Positions 7,222 to 15,842 of a stretch of 50,996 bases of DNA are shown piece after piece (the first letter of the stretch is position 1; every line of letters starts with the position of its first letter). A program made the translations under genes and the position numbers. The notes below the pieces were generated by a model, which ran no database searches, was not told the origin of the DNA, and saw only the letters and a program-made list of their open reading frames with translations. Source of the stretch: Lacticaseibacillus sharpeae JCM 1186 = DSM 20505 (GTDB lineage Bacteria; Bacillota; Bacilli; Lactobacillales; Lactobacillaceae); contig NZ_AYYO01000027.1 in assembly GCF_001436225.1 (NCBI RefSeq), positions 1-50,996 of the forward strand, read 5' to 3'.

Positions 7222-8367
7222 CTATTTGCGCCCGCCAATCGGCAAGGCAATTTCCGTGACGAACACCTCGTCGGCGTACTGCCGGTTGATCACCCCGCCG
7301 TACTTGGCCACCAGCCGGTTAATTCGGCGAATGCCCAGACCACGCTTGTCGTTCTTAGTCGACGCATAATTCACGTCAATCACCTGGTCAAGCGGGCGAG
7401 TGTTGGTCACCGAAATGTAGAGCTGCTGCTTCAGGATGCTGATGTACACGCGCAGCCGCCGCGTTTCGTCTGCGGGCTGCTCCGTGATGGCCTCGATGGC
7501 GTTATCGAGCAGGTTACCGACGATGACGACCAAATCCACGTCGTCAATCAGCGGCGTGGTTCCCACCAGCACCTTCACGTTGGTGGGAATCTGCGCGCGT
7601 TCGGCGAGGGTCAGCTTCGCGTTCACGATGGCATCGAGCAGTGGGTTCCCCGAGTGCACGAGCGGATCGACCGAATCCAGCTTGTCTTCTAGCTGGTTCA
7701 AATAATCCTGGGCCGCGGCGGTATCGCCCGCACGCAGGTACGCCTTGAGCGCCTGCAAGTGGTCGTGATAATCATGCCGCCAGCCGCGCATCCCCGCGTA
7801 GAGTTCCTGCACTTCCTGACTGTACTGCGCCATCATTTTGTCCAGCCCCACCGCAAACACCGCGTCCTGATTGGCCAGGAAGGTCTGCGTCAGGTGTTGC
7901 GCCAGCCCCAGTGCCAGCAGGCCCAGCGCCAAGCACGCCGGGGTGAACCAGCCATGTGTCACCGCCGTTAAGGCAAAGATGCCCGCCGCCAGCACGCAAA
8001 CCGCGCCGCGGAACCACCAGTCGCGCTGGCTGCGCAATAGTGGCAGTGCACTAACGATTAGCGCCAGGGCGGCAGCCGGCAAGGCGCTCGGATAAATCAC
8101 TTGCAGCGCGGTGGTCAACGCCGACAGCACGATGCTCGGCAGCATTTGCCGCCACGGCTGGTGCAGGCACACCCAAGCACAAATGCTGGTGCTTAATACC
8201 CCGAGTGTTGCCACCCACACCGGTGCCAGGCCGCTGCTCAGGCCAAACACAAATACGAGCACTAAACACCCTGCGCGCCACGTGCGCTGCATGCCGCGCG
8301 TAATGCCCCAGGCCGACGTCCCATTCGCCAGGAGCACCAGGACCAGTTGTTGCCAGTTAATCGTCAT
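7222..8367 (-). CDS. GHKL sensor histidine kinase (cassette A)
   Basis: AgrC-like membrane kinase of 381 residues. Residues 1 to about 165 contain about five to six hydrophobic helices and no extracellular domain of note. The kinase core begins with GWRHDYHDHLQAL, where His198 is the likely phosphoacceptor. It continues with the N-box DNAIEA and ends with the ATP-lid region KRGLGIRRI. GGAGG lies 7 nt before ATG, and the gene overlaps the end of the regulator gene by 11 nt. The closest relative in the window is the kinase at 31800-32969; the cytoplasmic halves are nearly superimposable while the membrane halves differ, which suggests different signals. Confidence 0.9.
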   Translation of the reverse strand: MTINWQQLVLVLLANGTSAWGITRGMQRTWRAGCLVLVFVFGLSSGLAPVWVATLGVLSTSICAWVCLHQPWRQMLPSIVLSALTTALQVIYPSALPAAALALIVSALPLLRSQRDWWFRGAVCVLAAGIFALTAVTHGWFTPACLALGLLALGLAQHLTQTFLANQDAVFAVGLDKMMAQYSQEVQELYAGMRGWRHDYHDHLQALKAYLRAGDTAAAQDYLNQLEDKLDSVDPLVHSGNPLLDAIVNAKLTLAERAQIPTNVKVLVGTTPLIDDVDLVVIVGNLLDNAIEAITEQPADETRRLRVYISILKQQLYISVTNTRPLDQVIDVNYASTKNDKRGLGIRRINRLVAKYGGVINRQYADEVFVTEIALPIGGRK

Positions 8368-9058
8368 CAGCTAACCTCCGCATGCGCGCAAGGAACTCGG
8401 TCTTCAGCTGTTTCTGCCGCGCCCGCGCGACTGGCAATTCACTGCCGTCCAGCAAGATTACGGACTTGCCCGTTAGTCGCGCGACAAAATCCAGGTTCAC
8501 CACCACGGCCCGGTGCACCTGCACGAAGTTGGCGGGCAGGTTGGTCACCAGTTCGGCAAGCTGCCCCGCGGCCTGCTTCTGCCCGTGCTGTGTGTGGTAA
8601 ATCAAATCGTGGTCCACCACCTCAACGGCCTGAATGTCGAACAACTCCAGCCGCTCCACCCCAGCGTCCGTATGCAAGACGATGCCCGGTGCCGGCCGTT
8701 GCGTTGCCGTTTTGGCTAGAATCCGGGTCACCTTTGCTGGCGTCAAGGGCTTCATGATGTAACCCAGCGCGTTGACGTCGTACCCGTCGAACACGTAATC
8801 GTCGTAGTTACTGAGGAAAACAATCGGCAGCTGACTGTCTTGCTTGCGCAGATTGCGCGCGAAGGTCATGCCGTCGACATTATCCCCGAGCCGGATGTCG
8901 AGCACAAGCAAGTCGACTGGTTGCTGGTCAAACTGGTACGCTTCGGTGCTGGCGTACGTGCGCACCTGCATTGGCAGCGCTGGGGTGCTGGCCGCACTGA
9001 ACAGCGCGGCGTTTGCCGTCCGGGTCTGCTCATTATCCTCGATGATTGCTACGCGCAT
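8357..9058 (-). CDS. LytTR response regulator (cassette A)
   Basis: 233 residues. The N-terminal receiver domain starts MRVAIIEDNE and has phosphorylation site Asp54 in LLVLDIRLGD, the conserved Ser of VFLSNYDDYVFDGYDVNALGYIMKP and the Lys of MKP. The C-terminal LytTR DNA-binding domain runs from about 130 to 230 and contains the family motif FVQVHRAVVVNLDFV. Start set by GAGGAG 8 nt upstream. It is first in an RR-HK-ABC-ABC order. A TATAAT box lies upstream at 9094-9099 on this strand. Confidence 0.92.
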   Translation of the reverse strand: MRVAIIEDNEQTRTANAALFSAASTPALPMQVRTYASTEAYQFDQQPVDLLVLDIRLGDNVDGMTFARNLRKQDSQLPIVFLSNYDDYVFDGYDVNALGYIMKPLTPAKVTRILAKTATQRPAPGIVLHTDAGVERLELFDIQAVEVVDHDLIYHTQHGQKQAAGQLAELVTNLPANFVQVHRAVVVNLDFVARLTGKSVILLDGSELPVARARQKQLKTEFLARMRRLADDD

Positions 9059-9093
9059 GCTGATTTCTCCTCACGTGGTGGTTGATTAACTAA

Positions 9094-9099
9094 ATTATA
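9094..9099 (-). promoter_or_regulatory. -10 box of the cassette A regulator gene
   Basis: Perfect TATAAT on the minus strand, 36 nt before the ATG. No good -35 hexamer is visible, which is common for activator-dependent promoters. Confidence 0.45.
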
Positions 9100-9322
9100 G
9101 CGAACTTTGACGCCGAAATGGATAGCGCGGGTAATTAAGCATTTTGGCACGGGTTTTTGCCGCCGCCAGCTCATGCTTTGGCCCGATTTTACCCCCAAAA
9201 CGATATTTTTTGCGAATGGCATGGTAAAATATAGCCAATTTGGTGCCGGCGGTGGTTTTTTAGCCCGTTTTTGCCGCGCCAAGACAAATTTTCGGCTATT
9301 TTCGCCACAAGAAGGATTATTC

Positions 9323-9577
9323 ATGACACACTTTATCGCAATCATCATCGTCGGCGCTATCATCGGTAGTATCGGGGCCGGCTTCACCCACCGCGACCTG
9401 CGCGCAGGCTGCGGCGGCAACATCGTCGCGGGGCTGATTGGGTCCTGGATCGGCACGCGCTTTTTGGGCGATTGGGGCTGGCACGTTGCCGGCATCGCCA
9501 TCTTCCCGTCCATTATCGGCGCGATGGTCTTCGTGCTGCTCGCTTCGTTATTCATCGGTTCGGAACGGCGGCATTAA
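9323..9577 (+). CDS. GlsB/YeaQ/YmgE-family small membrane protein
   Basis: 84 residues, three hydrophobic segments, with the family's glycine-rich pattern: IIVGAIIGSIGAGFTHRDLRAGCGGNIVAGLIGSWIGTRFLG. Transglycosylase-associated or GlsB-type proteins are general stress membrane proteins of unclear function. An AAGAAGGA box is centred about 9 nt before ATG 9323; a longer reading from 9107 has no ribosome binding site and is not used. The stop codon directly abuts that of the convergent araC-type gene, with no terminator in between. Confidence 0.85.
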   Translation: MTHFIAIIIVGAIIGSIGAGFTHRDLRAGCGGNIVAGLIGSWIGTRFLGDWGWHVAGIAIFPSIIGAMVFVLLASLFIGSERRH

Positions 9578-10513
9578 TTAACGCATTGGGTGGCCCTGGC
9601 TGGAAACGGTCGGGGCCTTTTTGCTGCCTCCGTTCGCATGCTTGCGGTACTGCAGCGGCGCAACGGCCATTATTTTTTTGAAGGCACGAGAGAAATAATA
9701 CTGGTCCGCAAAGCCCAGATTCCGGGCAATCTGCTGCACCGGTAAGGTTGTATCCACCAGGTAATGCGTGGCCTGTTGCACCTTCACCTGCAGAATGAAT
9801 TGATTGACGCTCAGCCCCACCGTGCGGCCGAAGATCCGGCTGAGATAACTAGCCGAGACGTTAATTTCACGTGAAACATCCGCCAGACTAACCTTCACGT
9901 CCATGTGGTCATAGATATACTGCACCGCTTGATTAATAATATTGTTCCCCATCGTCGGTGCCTGCGTCTTTTCTTCATGCAGCCGTAAATATGCCAGCGT
10001 CATCCCCAGGGTTTGCGCCGCGTAAAAGACGGCGTTATACGAGAACCCCGCAGCTAGGGCGGCAAGCATCTGCTGAAACTGCGACATCAGCAGATTGACG
10101 TCTTGCGGATTAGTACGCGTCTGCACCACCATTTTTGGATTATCCGCAACCAGTGCCGGTAAGTACTCGGCAAGACGCGTACCGGTGAAGTGCACCCAGA
10201 AAATGTCCCACGGGTCGTCCTTGTCCGCATAATAGGTGTGCTCCTGGTTCGGCGGCAGTAGTACCATTGACCCCCGGGTAACTGCCGCGACCGTCCCCAT
10301 TGATTCAACCGTTCCGGCGCCGTGCGTGCAGAAAATCAGGATCCATTCGGCGGTTCCCTGCTTGCGGTGGACATAATGGTCCTGGGCCTGCGGATAGAAA
10401 CCTAAATCCGTAATGTACAGCTGCTTAATGATTGGTGATGATGCAAAATTACGCAGAATATCTGCCGGTAAAACGTACAGATACTCGTTCATAAACCCCT
10501 GTTGTTTGGCCAT
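9578..10513 (-). CDS. AraC-family transcriptional regulator
   Basis: About 311 residues. The N-terminal cupin-like sugar-sensing domain (about 20-160) includes VLLPPNQEHTYYADKDDPWDIFWVHFTG. The C-terminal double helix-turn-helix runs from about 200 to 295 (VSLADVSREINVSASYLSRIFGRTVGLSVNQFI ... QQIARNLGFADQYYFSRAFKK). Start placed at ATG 10513 behind GGGAGG; a GTG four codons upstream is too close to that box. It is divergent from the DUF5107/TPR gene, 137 bp away, which is the likely target. The domain layout matches regulators of glycan or glycoside use such as RafR/MsmR. Confidence 0.9.
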   Translation of the reverse strand: MAKQQGFMNEYLYVLPADILRNFASSPIIKQLYITDLGFYPQAQDHYVHRKQGTAEWILIFCTHGAGTVESMGTVAAVTRGSMVLLPPNQEHTYYADKDDPWDIFWVHFTGTRLAEYLPALVADNPKMVVQTRTNPQDVNLLMSQFQQMLAALAAGFSYNAVFYAAQTLGMTLAYLRLHEEKTQAPTMGNNIINQAVQYIYDHMDVKVSLADVSREINVSASYLSRIFGRTVGLSVNQFILQVKVQQATHYLVDTTLPVQQIARNLGFADQYYFSRAFKKIMAVAPLQYRKHANGGSKKAPTVSSQGHPMR

Positions 10514-10650
10514 TTCTGCCCGCACCTCCCGCTAATCCGCCAGCAAATACATTTGGTTCACAATAATCCATTTTCACGCCAACTTTGTGTATTCATCGTA
10601 ACCGCTATCATGAATATAGTAAAGGCAGCAAAACAAAAGGGGCCACGATT

Positions 10651-13600
10651 ATGGATACAAACATCAAGCAAGTCACATTAACCCACAAAACCATCACGAT
10701 TCCCACGTACGGAACGGCAAAACCGGAGAAGAATCCCCTATTTTTGGAGAACCGCGCCTACCAGGGCAGTAGCGGCAAAGTCTATCCATTCCCCGTTACT
10801 GAACGGGTGCTGGACACCAAGCACGACCAGGACTACCACGCAATTATTCTGGAGAATCAGTATCTCCAGGTCACCTTCCTGCCCGAACTCGGCGGCCGCA
10901 TTCAGCGGATGCTGGACAAGACCAACAATTACGATTTCGTCTACCACAACCACGTGATTAAGCCCGCGCTCGTGGGCCTTGCCGGTGCGTGGATCTCTGG
11001 CGGGATTGAGTTCAACTGGCCGCAGCACCACCGCCCCGACACTTTTCTGCCAATCAATCATTACACCGAAAGCCACGCCGACGGATCCAAAACGCTGTGG
11101 CTGAGCGACACTGACCGGATGTACGGCACCAAGGTCCTGGTCGGCTTCACCATGTTCCCGGACAAAGCATACCTGAAACTTGACGAGACCTTCAGCAACC
11201 CCACCAGTTTGCCACAGACATTCTTGTGGTGGGCCAACCCCGCGGTCCCGGTTAACGCACACACCCAGTCCATCTTCCCGCCCGACGTGCACGCCGTCTT
11301 CGATCACGGCAAACGCGCCGTCTCCACCTTCCCCATCGCCACTGGTGAATACTACAAGGTTGACTATTCGGCCGGCGTCGACATCTCGCGCTACAAGAAC
11401 GTCCCCGTGCCCACCAGTTACATGGCGGCCCACTCCAACTACGACTTCCTCGGTAACTACGACCACGCCAAGCACGCGGGACTGCTGCACGTCGCCGACC
11501 ACCACACCTCGCCCGGCAAGAAGCAGTGGACCTGGGGCAACGGCGACTTCGGTCAGTCCTGGGACCACCAGCTCACCGACGACGATGGCCCGTACATTGA
11601 GCTCATGGTCGGCACCTTCACGGACAACCAGCCCGACTTCACGTGGTTAGCGCCGCATGAAGAAAAACACGCAACCGAGTACTTCATGCCCTATAAGGCA
11701 GTCGGCGCGGTGAAGAATGCCACCATTGATGCGGCGGTGAATCTGGAACGTTGCGGGCAAAACGTGACGATTTCAGCGTACGCAACCGCCGTTTATCCAG
11801 ACGCCCGCATCGTGCTCACCCAGGGCGCAACCACAATCAGTGACGTCAAGGCCACCCTCAGCCCGAATGCAACCTACACCGCCACCATCGAGCATGTCCC
11901 GACCCAAGACGATACGCTGACAGTCAGCGTTTATTCCGCTGCCGGACGCAAATTGGTTAGTTACACCCCAGAACCCGAACGCATCGCGCCCGTGCCCGCG
12001 GCCGCCACGGCAATCGCGGCCCCCGCAAAGATTCAAACGAACGACGAACTATTCTTTGCCGGACAGCACCTTGAGCAATACCGCCACGCCAGCTTCCGCC
12101 CTGAAGATTACTACCTTGAAGGGCTGAAGCGGGATCCCGAAGATGAACGAATTAACGACGCGTACGGCCTGCTGCTGTACCGCCAGGGTCTGTTTGCGGC
12201 TAGCGAAAAATACTTCCGGCGGGCCCTGACCCGGCAAAACGCGCACAACACTAATCCGCAAACCGGTGCGGCCAATTACCACCTCGGCTTAAGCCTTGCG
12301 CATCAAGGCAAGCTGGACTCGGCCTACGATGCGTTCTACAAGGCAACCTGGTCCGCGGACACGCAAGCAGTGGCCTTCATCGCCCTGGCCAAGATTCAGT
12401 TGCGGCATAATCAGCCCGCGCAAGCATTGGCATTCATCAACCAGGCCCTGCTGCGCAACTATCACGACCTGGAAGCCCGGACGCTGAAGATCCATACACT
12501 GTGCTTGCTGAAACAAGATGCGGCCGCGACCGAATTACTGACGGATAGCCTGCAGCTTGATGCCAGTGCCCCTGGCCTGCTATACGAGCAAGGGCAGCTG
12601 CAAAATGCGGCCGCACAGAACCCGCGCCTAACGCAATTCGTCGGCTCCCGCTTGAATGACGTACTAACGCTAGCCGCGACCTACCTGTCTGCGGGTCAGA
12701 ACCAGGATGCCATCAACATCCTCAACTACTTTGCGGGCGCCACACCGCTCAAGTCGTACTATCTCGCCTACGCATACGGCCAGTTGGGGCAAGCAAAAGA
12801 AGCTTTGGCCGCCGCCCAATTCGGGGCGCAACTATCACCCGATTACGTCTTCCCGAACCACCTCTTCGACATCACCGTGTTGCAATACATTCAGCAGCTG
12901 AATCCGCAAGATAGCCAGGCGCCGTATTTCCTGGGCAACCTCTTCTACGACCGGCGCGTGTACGCTCAGGCAACTAAGCTGTGGGCACAATCAGTTGCCT
13001 TAAACCCGCACTACGCCATGGCCCACCGCAATTTGGCCATCGCCTACTTCAACAAAGAGGCACGCAAGCAGGACGCACTAACAGAACTGGAAACGGCGTT
13101 GCGGCTGGATCCGCAAAACGCCCGTCTGGTATTCGAACTGGACTCGCTCTACCAGAAGCTGAACTACCCGCTGCCTCAGCGGTTGGCCTTCCTCGAAGCA
13201 CATGCCGACCTCGTAAACGCGCGCGACGACAGCTACATTCAGCTGGTCACGCTGCTCAATGAATCCGGCCGCTACCAGGAAGCCTACGCCAAAATCATGG
13301 CGCACACCTTCCACCCTTGGGAAGGCGGCGAAGGCAAGGTCAGCGCGCAGTACGAATACGCGCTAATCGAGATGGCCAAGCAAGATCTAAACGCCGCTAA
13401 GCCGGACGCCGCAATCAAAAAACTGACCACCGCTTTGACTTATCCCCGCTCCCTGGGCGAGGGCAAGCTGCCCATTGCGCATGATAATATCATCGATTAC
13501 TACCTCGGTTTGGCCTATGAACAATTAGGTGATACAATTCAGGCAAACGCTTACTTCAAGCGGGCAACATTGGGCATGACCGCACCTGCGCCAATGATGT

Positions 13601-13944
13601 ACTACAACGATCAGCCCGCCGACGTCATCTTCTACCAAGGACTCGCATGCGAGCACTTGGGTCAACCAGAAAAGGCAACCGGCCGCTATTACCAACTGCT
13701 GCAATACGGCCAGCAGCACCTGTTTGACCACTTCCAGAAGGATTACTTCGCCGTCTCGCTCCCGGACGCATTGTTGTTCGATACCGATTACCAGCAGCAG
13801 AACTCAATCTACTGCTACTACCTGATGGGGCTGGGGCACCTGGGCTTGAACGAACCCGCAAAGGCGCACGCGGATTTTGCTCAAGCCGGCAAATTGACGA
13901 ACAGTCATCAGGGCATCATTCGGCACACCAATTTCGTTAAGTAA
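10651..13944 (+). CDS. DUF5107 domain and TPR-repeat protein
   Basis: Large cytoplasmic protein of 1097 residues; no signal peptide or membrane segment. Residues about 15-340 are a DUF5107 domain, a galactose-mutarotase-like beta-sandwich, recognised by FLPELGGRIQRMLDK, WISGGIEFNWPQHHRP and LWWANPAVPVN. A second beta-rich linker follows (about 350-450). From about 470 to the end there are many TPR-like helical pairs, for example YHLGLSLAHQGKLDSAYDAFYKA and FLGNLFYDRRVYAQATKLWAQSVALNPHYAMAHRNLAIAYF. Start ATG 10651 has AAAAGGGG upstream. It stands between a divergent AraC regulator and galM, so a role in carbohydrate handling is likely, but the biochemical activity is unknown. Confidence 0.88.
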   Translation: MDTNIKQVTLTHKTITIPTYGTAKPEKNPLFLENRAYQGSSGKVYPFPVTERVLDTKHDQDYHAIILENQYLQVTFLPELGGRIQRMLDKTNNYDFVYHNHVIKPALVGLAGAWISGGIEFNWPQHHRPDTFLPINHYTESHADGSKTLWLSDTDRMYGTKVLVGFTMFPDKAYLKLDETFSNPTSLPQTFLWWANPAVPVNAHTQSIFPPDVHAVFDHGKRAVSTFPIATGEYYKVDYSAGVDISRYKNVPVPTSYMAAHSNYDFLGNYDHAKHAGLLHVADHHTSPGKKQWTWGNGDFGQSWDHQLTDDDGPYIELMVGTFTDNQPDFTWLAPHEEKHATEYFMPYKAVGAVKNATIDAAVNLERCGQNVTISAYATAVYPDARIVLTQGATTISDVKATLSPNATYTATIEHVPTQDDTLTVSVYSAAGRKLVSYTPEPERIAPVPAAATAIAAPAKIQTNDELFFAGQHLEQYRHASFRPEDYYLEGLKRDPEDERINDAYGLLLYRQGLFAASEKYFRRALTRQNAHNTNPQTGAANYHLGLSLAHQGKLDSAYDAFYKATWSADTQAVAFIALAKIQLRHNQPAQALAFINQALLRNYHDLEARTLKIHTLCLLKQDAAATELLTDSLQLDASAPGLLYEQGQLQNAAAQNPRLTQFVGSRLNDVLTLAATYLSAGQNQDAINILNYFAGATPLKSYYLAYAYGQLGQAKEALAAAQFGAQLSPDYVFPNHLFDITVLQYIQQLNPQDSQAPYFLGNLFYDRRVYAQATKLWAQSVALNPHYAMAHRNLAIAYFNKEARKQDALTELETALRLDPQNARLVFELDSLYQKLNYPLPQRLAFLEAHADLVNARDDSYIQLVTLLNESGRYQEAYAKIMAHTFHPWEGGEGKVSAQYEYALIEMAKQDLNAAKPDAAIKKLTTALTYPRSLGEGKLPIAHDNIIDYYLGLAYEQLGDTIQANAYFKRATLGMTAPAPMMYYNDQPADVIFYQGLACEHLGQPEKATGRYYQLLQYGQQHLFDHFQKDYFAVSLPDALLFDTDYQQQNSIYCYYLMGLGHLGLNEPAKAHADFAQAGKLTNSHQGIIRHTNFVK

Positions 13945-13955
13945 GCATGGAAGCA

Positions 13956-13983
13956 GCATCCGTTCAATTTACGGGTGCTTTTT
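13956..13983 (+). terminator. Terminator between the DUF5107 gene and galM
   Basis: GCATCCGT (13956-13963) pairs with ACGGGTGC (13971-13978), followed by five T. It is short and may be only partly effective, leaving some read-through into galM. Confidence 0.6.
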
Positions 13984-14030
13984 CCAGTCTCTAGGTACCA
14001 TTAGTTAACCGGCACAAGGAGGAATTTAGC

Positions 14031-15059
14031 ATGGAACGCATCAACATTCGTAAGTATCAATATGTTAATAAGCAGGACTACTGTGAAATCACCCTGAAGA
14101 ACAAAAACGGGGTCACCGCCACCATTCTCAACTATGGGGCAACGCTGGAGAAGTTCTGTTTGCCCGCCGCTGACTCGCACACCGCACCAGAAAACATGAT
14201 TCTGAGTCTGCCCCGGCCTGAAGACTACAGCAAGGCACGCAACTTCCTGGGCGGCACGGTAGGCCGCATCATCGGGCGCATGGCCGCCGGCACCTGGCAG
14301 GATGGCGATACCACCCGCCAGTTCGCAATCAACGACGCACCGAACCACGCACACGGGGGCCCAGAAGGTTTCGACACCCAGGTCTTCACCTTCCGCGTGC
14401 AGCAAACTGCAGACACGGCCAGTGTGATTCTCGACCTGATTGATAATGCCGGCCACGATGGCTACCCTGGCACCATGCACCTAACTGCAACCTACACCCT
14501 CGATGACTTTGACACCCTCACCTACCATCTGCACGCCATTACGGATGCCAGGACCCTCTGCAACCCCGCTAACCACGCGTACTTCAACCTCGATGGTCAC
14601 GGTGATATTCTGCACCAGACGCTGCAAATCGCCGCCGACAACTACCTGCCGCTGGACCAAAACAGCATCCCCAGCTTCGGGATGGCCGCCGTCGCCCGCA
14701 CCGCTTTTGACCTGCGGGATGGCCGGCAACTCGGTGCGGTAGTGCAGGATGAGGATCCCGACATCAGTTTCCAGCACGGGCTAAACCATCCGTTCATCCT
14801 GAATGGCCACCGCGTTGCCGCAACCTTAACCAGCAGCGACGGCAAGCGGCGCCTGTCCCTAACGACGACGGCCCCATCCATCGTCGTCTACACCGCCAAC
14901 CACTTCAACCACACTGGAGTCGCGGCCAATATCGGCCAGTACGACGGCGTGGCCCTCGAAGCGCAGTTCCCACCAACCGCTGACAAAACGCTGAACGCAA
15001 TCACGCTGCTCCCCGGCGAGGCGTTTAACGCGGAAACCAGTTGGCACATCGAATACTAG
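14031..15059 (+). CDS. galM: Aldose 1-epimerase (galactose mutarotase)
   Basis: 342 residues, normal for GalM. The enzyme interconverts alpha and beta anomers of aldoses such as galactose in the cytoplasm. The catalytic residues are visible: His108 in NHAHGG, His182 in NHAYFNLDGHG and the general base Glu310 in DGVALEAQ. The substrate-binding loop GLNHPFIL has Asn where Asp is more usual, so specificity may differ from classical GalM. AAGGAGG precedes the ATG. It lies 86 nt behind the DUF5107/TPR gene, itself carrying a mutarotase-like fold, and may share its regulation. Confidence 0.9.
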   Translation: MERINIRKYQYVNKQDYCEITLKNKNGVTATILNYGATLEKFCLPAADSHTAPENMILSLPRPEDYSKARNFLGGTVGRIIGRMAAGTWQDGDTTRQFAINDAPNHAHGGPEGFDTQVFTFRVQQTADTASVILDLIDNAGHDGYPGTMHLTATYTLDDFDTLTYHLHAITDARTLCNPANHAYFNLDGHGDILHQTLQIAADNYLPLDQNSIPSFGMAAVARTAFDLRDGRQLGAVVQDEDPDISFQHGLNHPFILNGHRVAATLTSSDGKRRLSLTTTAPSIVVYTANHFNHTGVAANIGQYDGVALEAQFPPTADKTLNAITLLPGEAFNAETSWHIEY

Positions 15060-15067
15060 CCAGACGC

Positions 15068-15115
15068 AAAAAAACAGTTCGTGCAGCGGTTAACCGTTGC
15101 GCGAACTGTTTTTTT
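15068..15115. terminator. Strong bidirectional terminator
   Basis: Arms 15068-15081 and 15102-15115 pair perfectly over 14 bp, with a further paired GCAGCGGTTAACCGTTGC inside. There are seven A and seven T at the outer ends. It serves galM and the small gene on the other strand, whose stop codon overlaps it. Confidence 0.9.
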
Positions 15116-15290
15116 AGGCGAATTTCACAATCAGAATCACGGTGGCCAGCACTGCGGCGAGGCCAAGCGTGAACAGATCAGTTTGTGAGTACTTACTCTG
15201 CTTATCCTTGTGCTTACCGTGGGGTTTGATCATTGCGACGAACAGAACAATCAGCGCGAGGGCCGCTACCCCCATCAATCCGTAATCCAT
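15114..15290 (-). CDS. Small two-helix membrane protein, unknown
   Basis: 58 residues, not recognised as a family. Two hydrophobic helices (about 4-20 and 39-56) flank a lysine-rich loop (KPHGKHKDKQSKYSQ). ATG 15290 is preceded by AAAGGTGG 8 nt away, better than the GTG four codons upstream. The ribosome binding site and the clean terminator make it likely to be real. No close operon partner. Confidence 0.6.
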   Translation of the reverse strand: MDYGLMGVAALALIVLFVAMIKPHGKHKDKQSKYSQTDLFTLGLAAVLATVILIVKFA

Positions 15291-15333
15291 ACTTGTGACC
15301 ACCTTTCATATGTCATATGTTAAATATGTAGTG

Positions 15334-15366
15334 CAAAGCGCCCACCGCATGCGGCGGGTGCTTTGC
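15334..15366 (-). terminator. Putative terminator of the lac operon
   Basis: Near-perfect hairpin of about 15 bp between lacF and the next gene. The T tract is weak (TTTG), so it may act as a pause or stability element. Confidence 0.5.
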
Positions 15367-15387
15367 TCGTACCATTTAAGTGTAATG

Positions 15388-15723
15388 CTATGCTTTGTCT
15401 TCCAGCGCCTTGATCCGCTTCAGCATGCGAATCAAGTAACGCGTTTCGTCAATCAAAAGCATCGTTGTCATCAAGGTGTCCTGGCCGTGGACCATGATGA
15501 AGGTGACATCCATGTTCGCGCCACCCGCTTCTTCGGTCAGAATCTTCGTCTGCTGGTTGTGCGCGTCGTTAATGTCGTTCTGCGCTTCTTCAACCAACTT
15601 ATTCGCCTTGTCAAAATCACCGGCTTCTGCCGCATCTAGGGCATGCAAGGCCGCCGTGCGGGCATCTCCCGCGTATGCTACCAGTGCAAAACCTACCATT
15701 GAGATTTCTTCTTTAGTTGCCAT
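15388..15723 (-). CDS. lacF: Lactose-specific PTS EIIA component
   Basis: 111 residues, typical of EIIA of the lactose/cellobiose family, a trimeric helical phosphocarrier that takes phosphate from HPr and passes it to EIIB. Recognised by MVGFALVAYAGDARTAALHALDAAEAGDFDKANKLV and IMVHGQDTLMTTMLL. His79 corresponds to the phosphorylated His78 of the lactococcal protein. The next conserved His of HGQDHLM is Thr83 here, an unusual substitution close to the active site. Start at ATG 15723 with GGAGG upstream; a longer reading is rejected. It is last in lacTEGF, 119 nt behind lacG. Confidence 0.93.
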   Translation of the reverse strand: MATKEEISMVGFALVAYAGDARTAALHALDAAEAGDFDKANKLVEEAQNDINDAHNQQTKILTEEAGGANMDVTFIMVHGQDTLMTTMLLIDETRYLIRMLKRIKALEDKA

Positions 15724-15842
15724 GAGTAATACCTCCACTTTTTGGTTCGATGCCGCGCACGGTACGAACAATAATTCATCAGCTAGTTCGATACCGTTAC
15801 CGATACTGAGTGATGCTTTTTTTATACTGTTTTCTAAATCAA

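Noticed and set aside
10738-11568. 276-codon minus-strand frame inside the DUF5107 gene
   Set aside because: Shadow of a GC-rich coding region; the plus strand has a clear family match.
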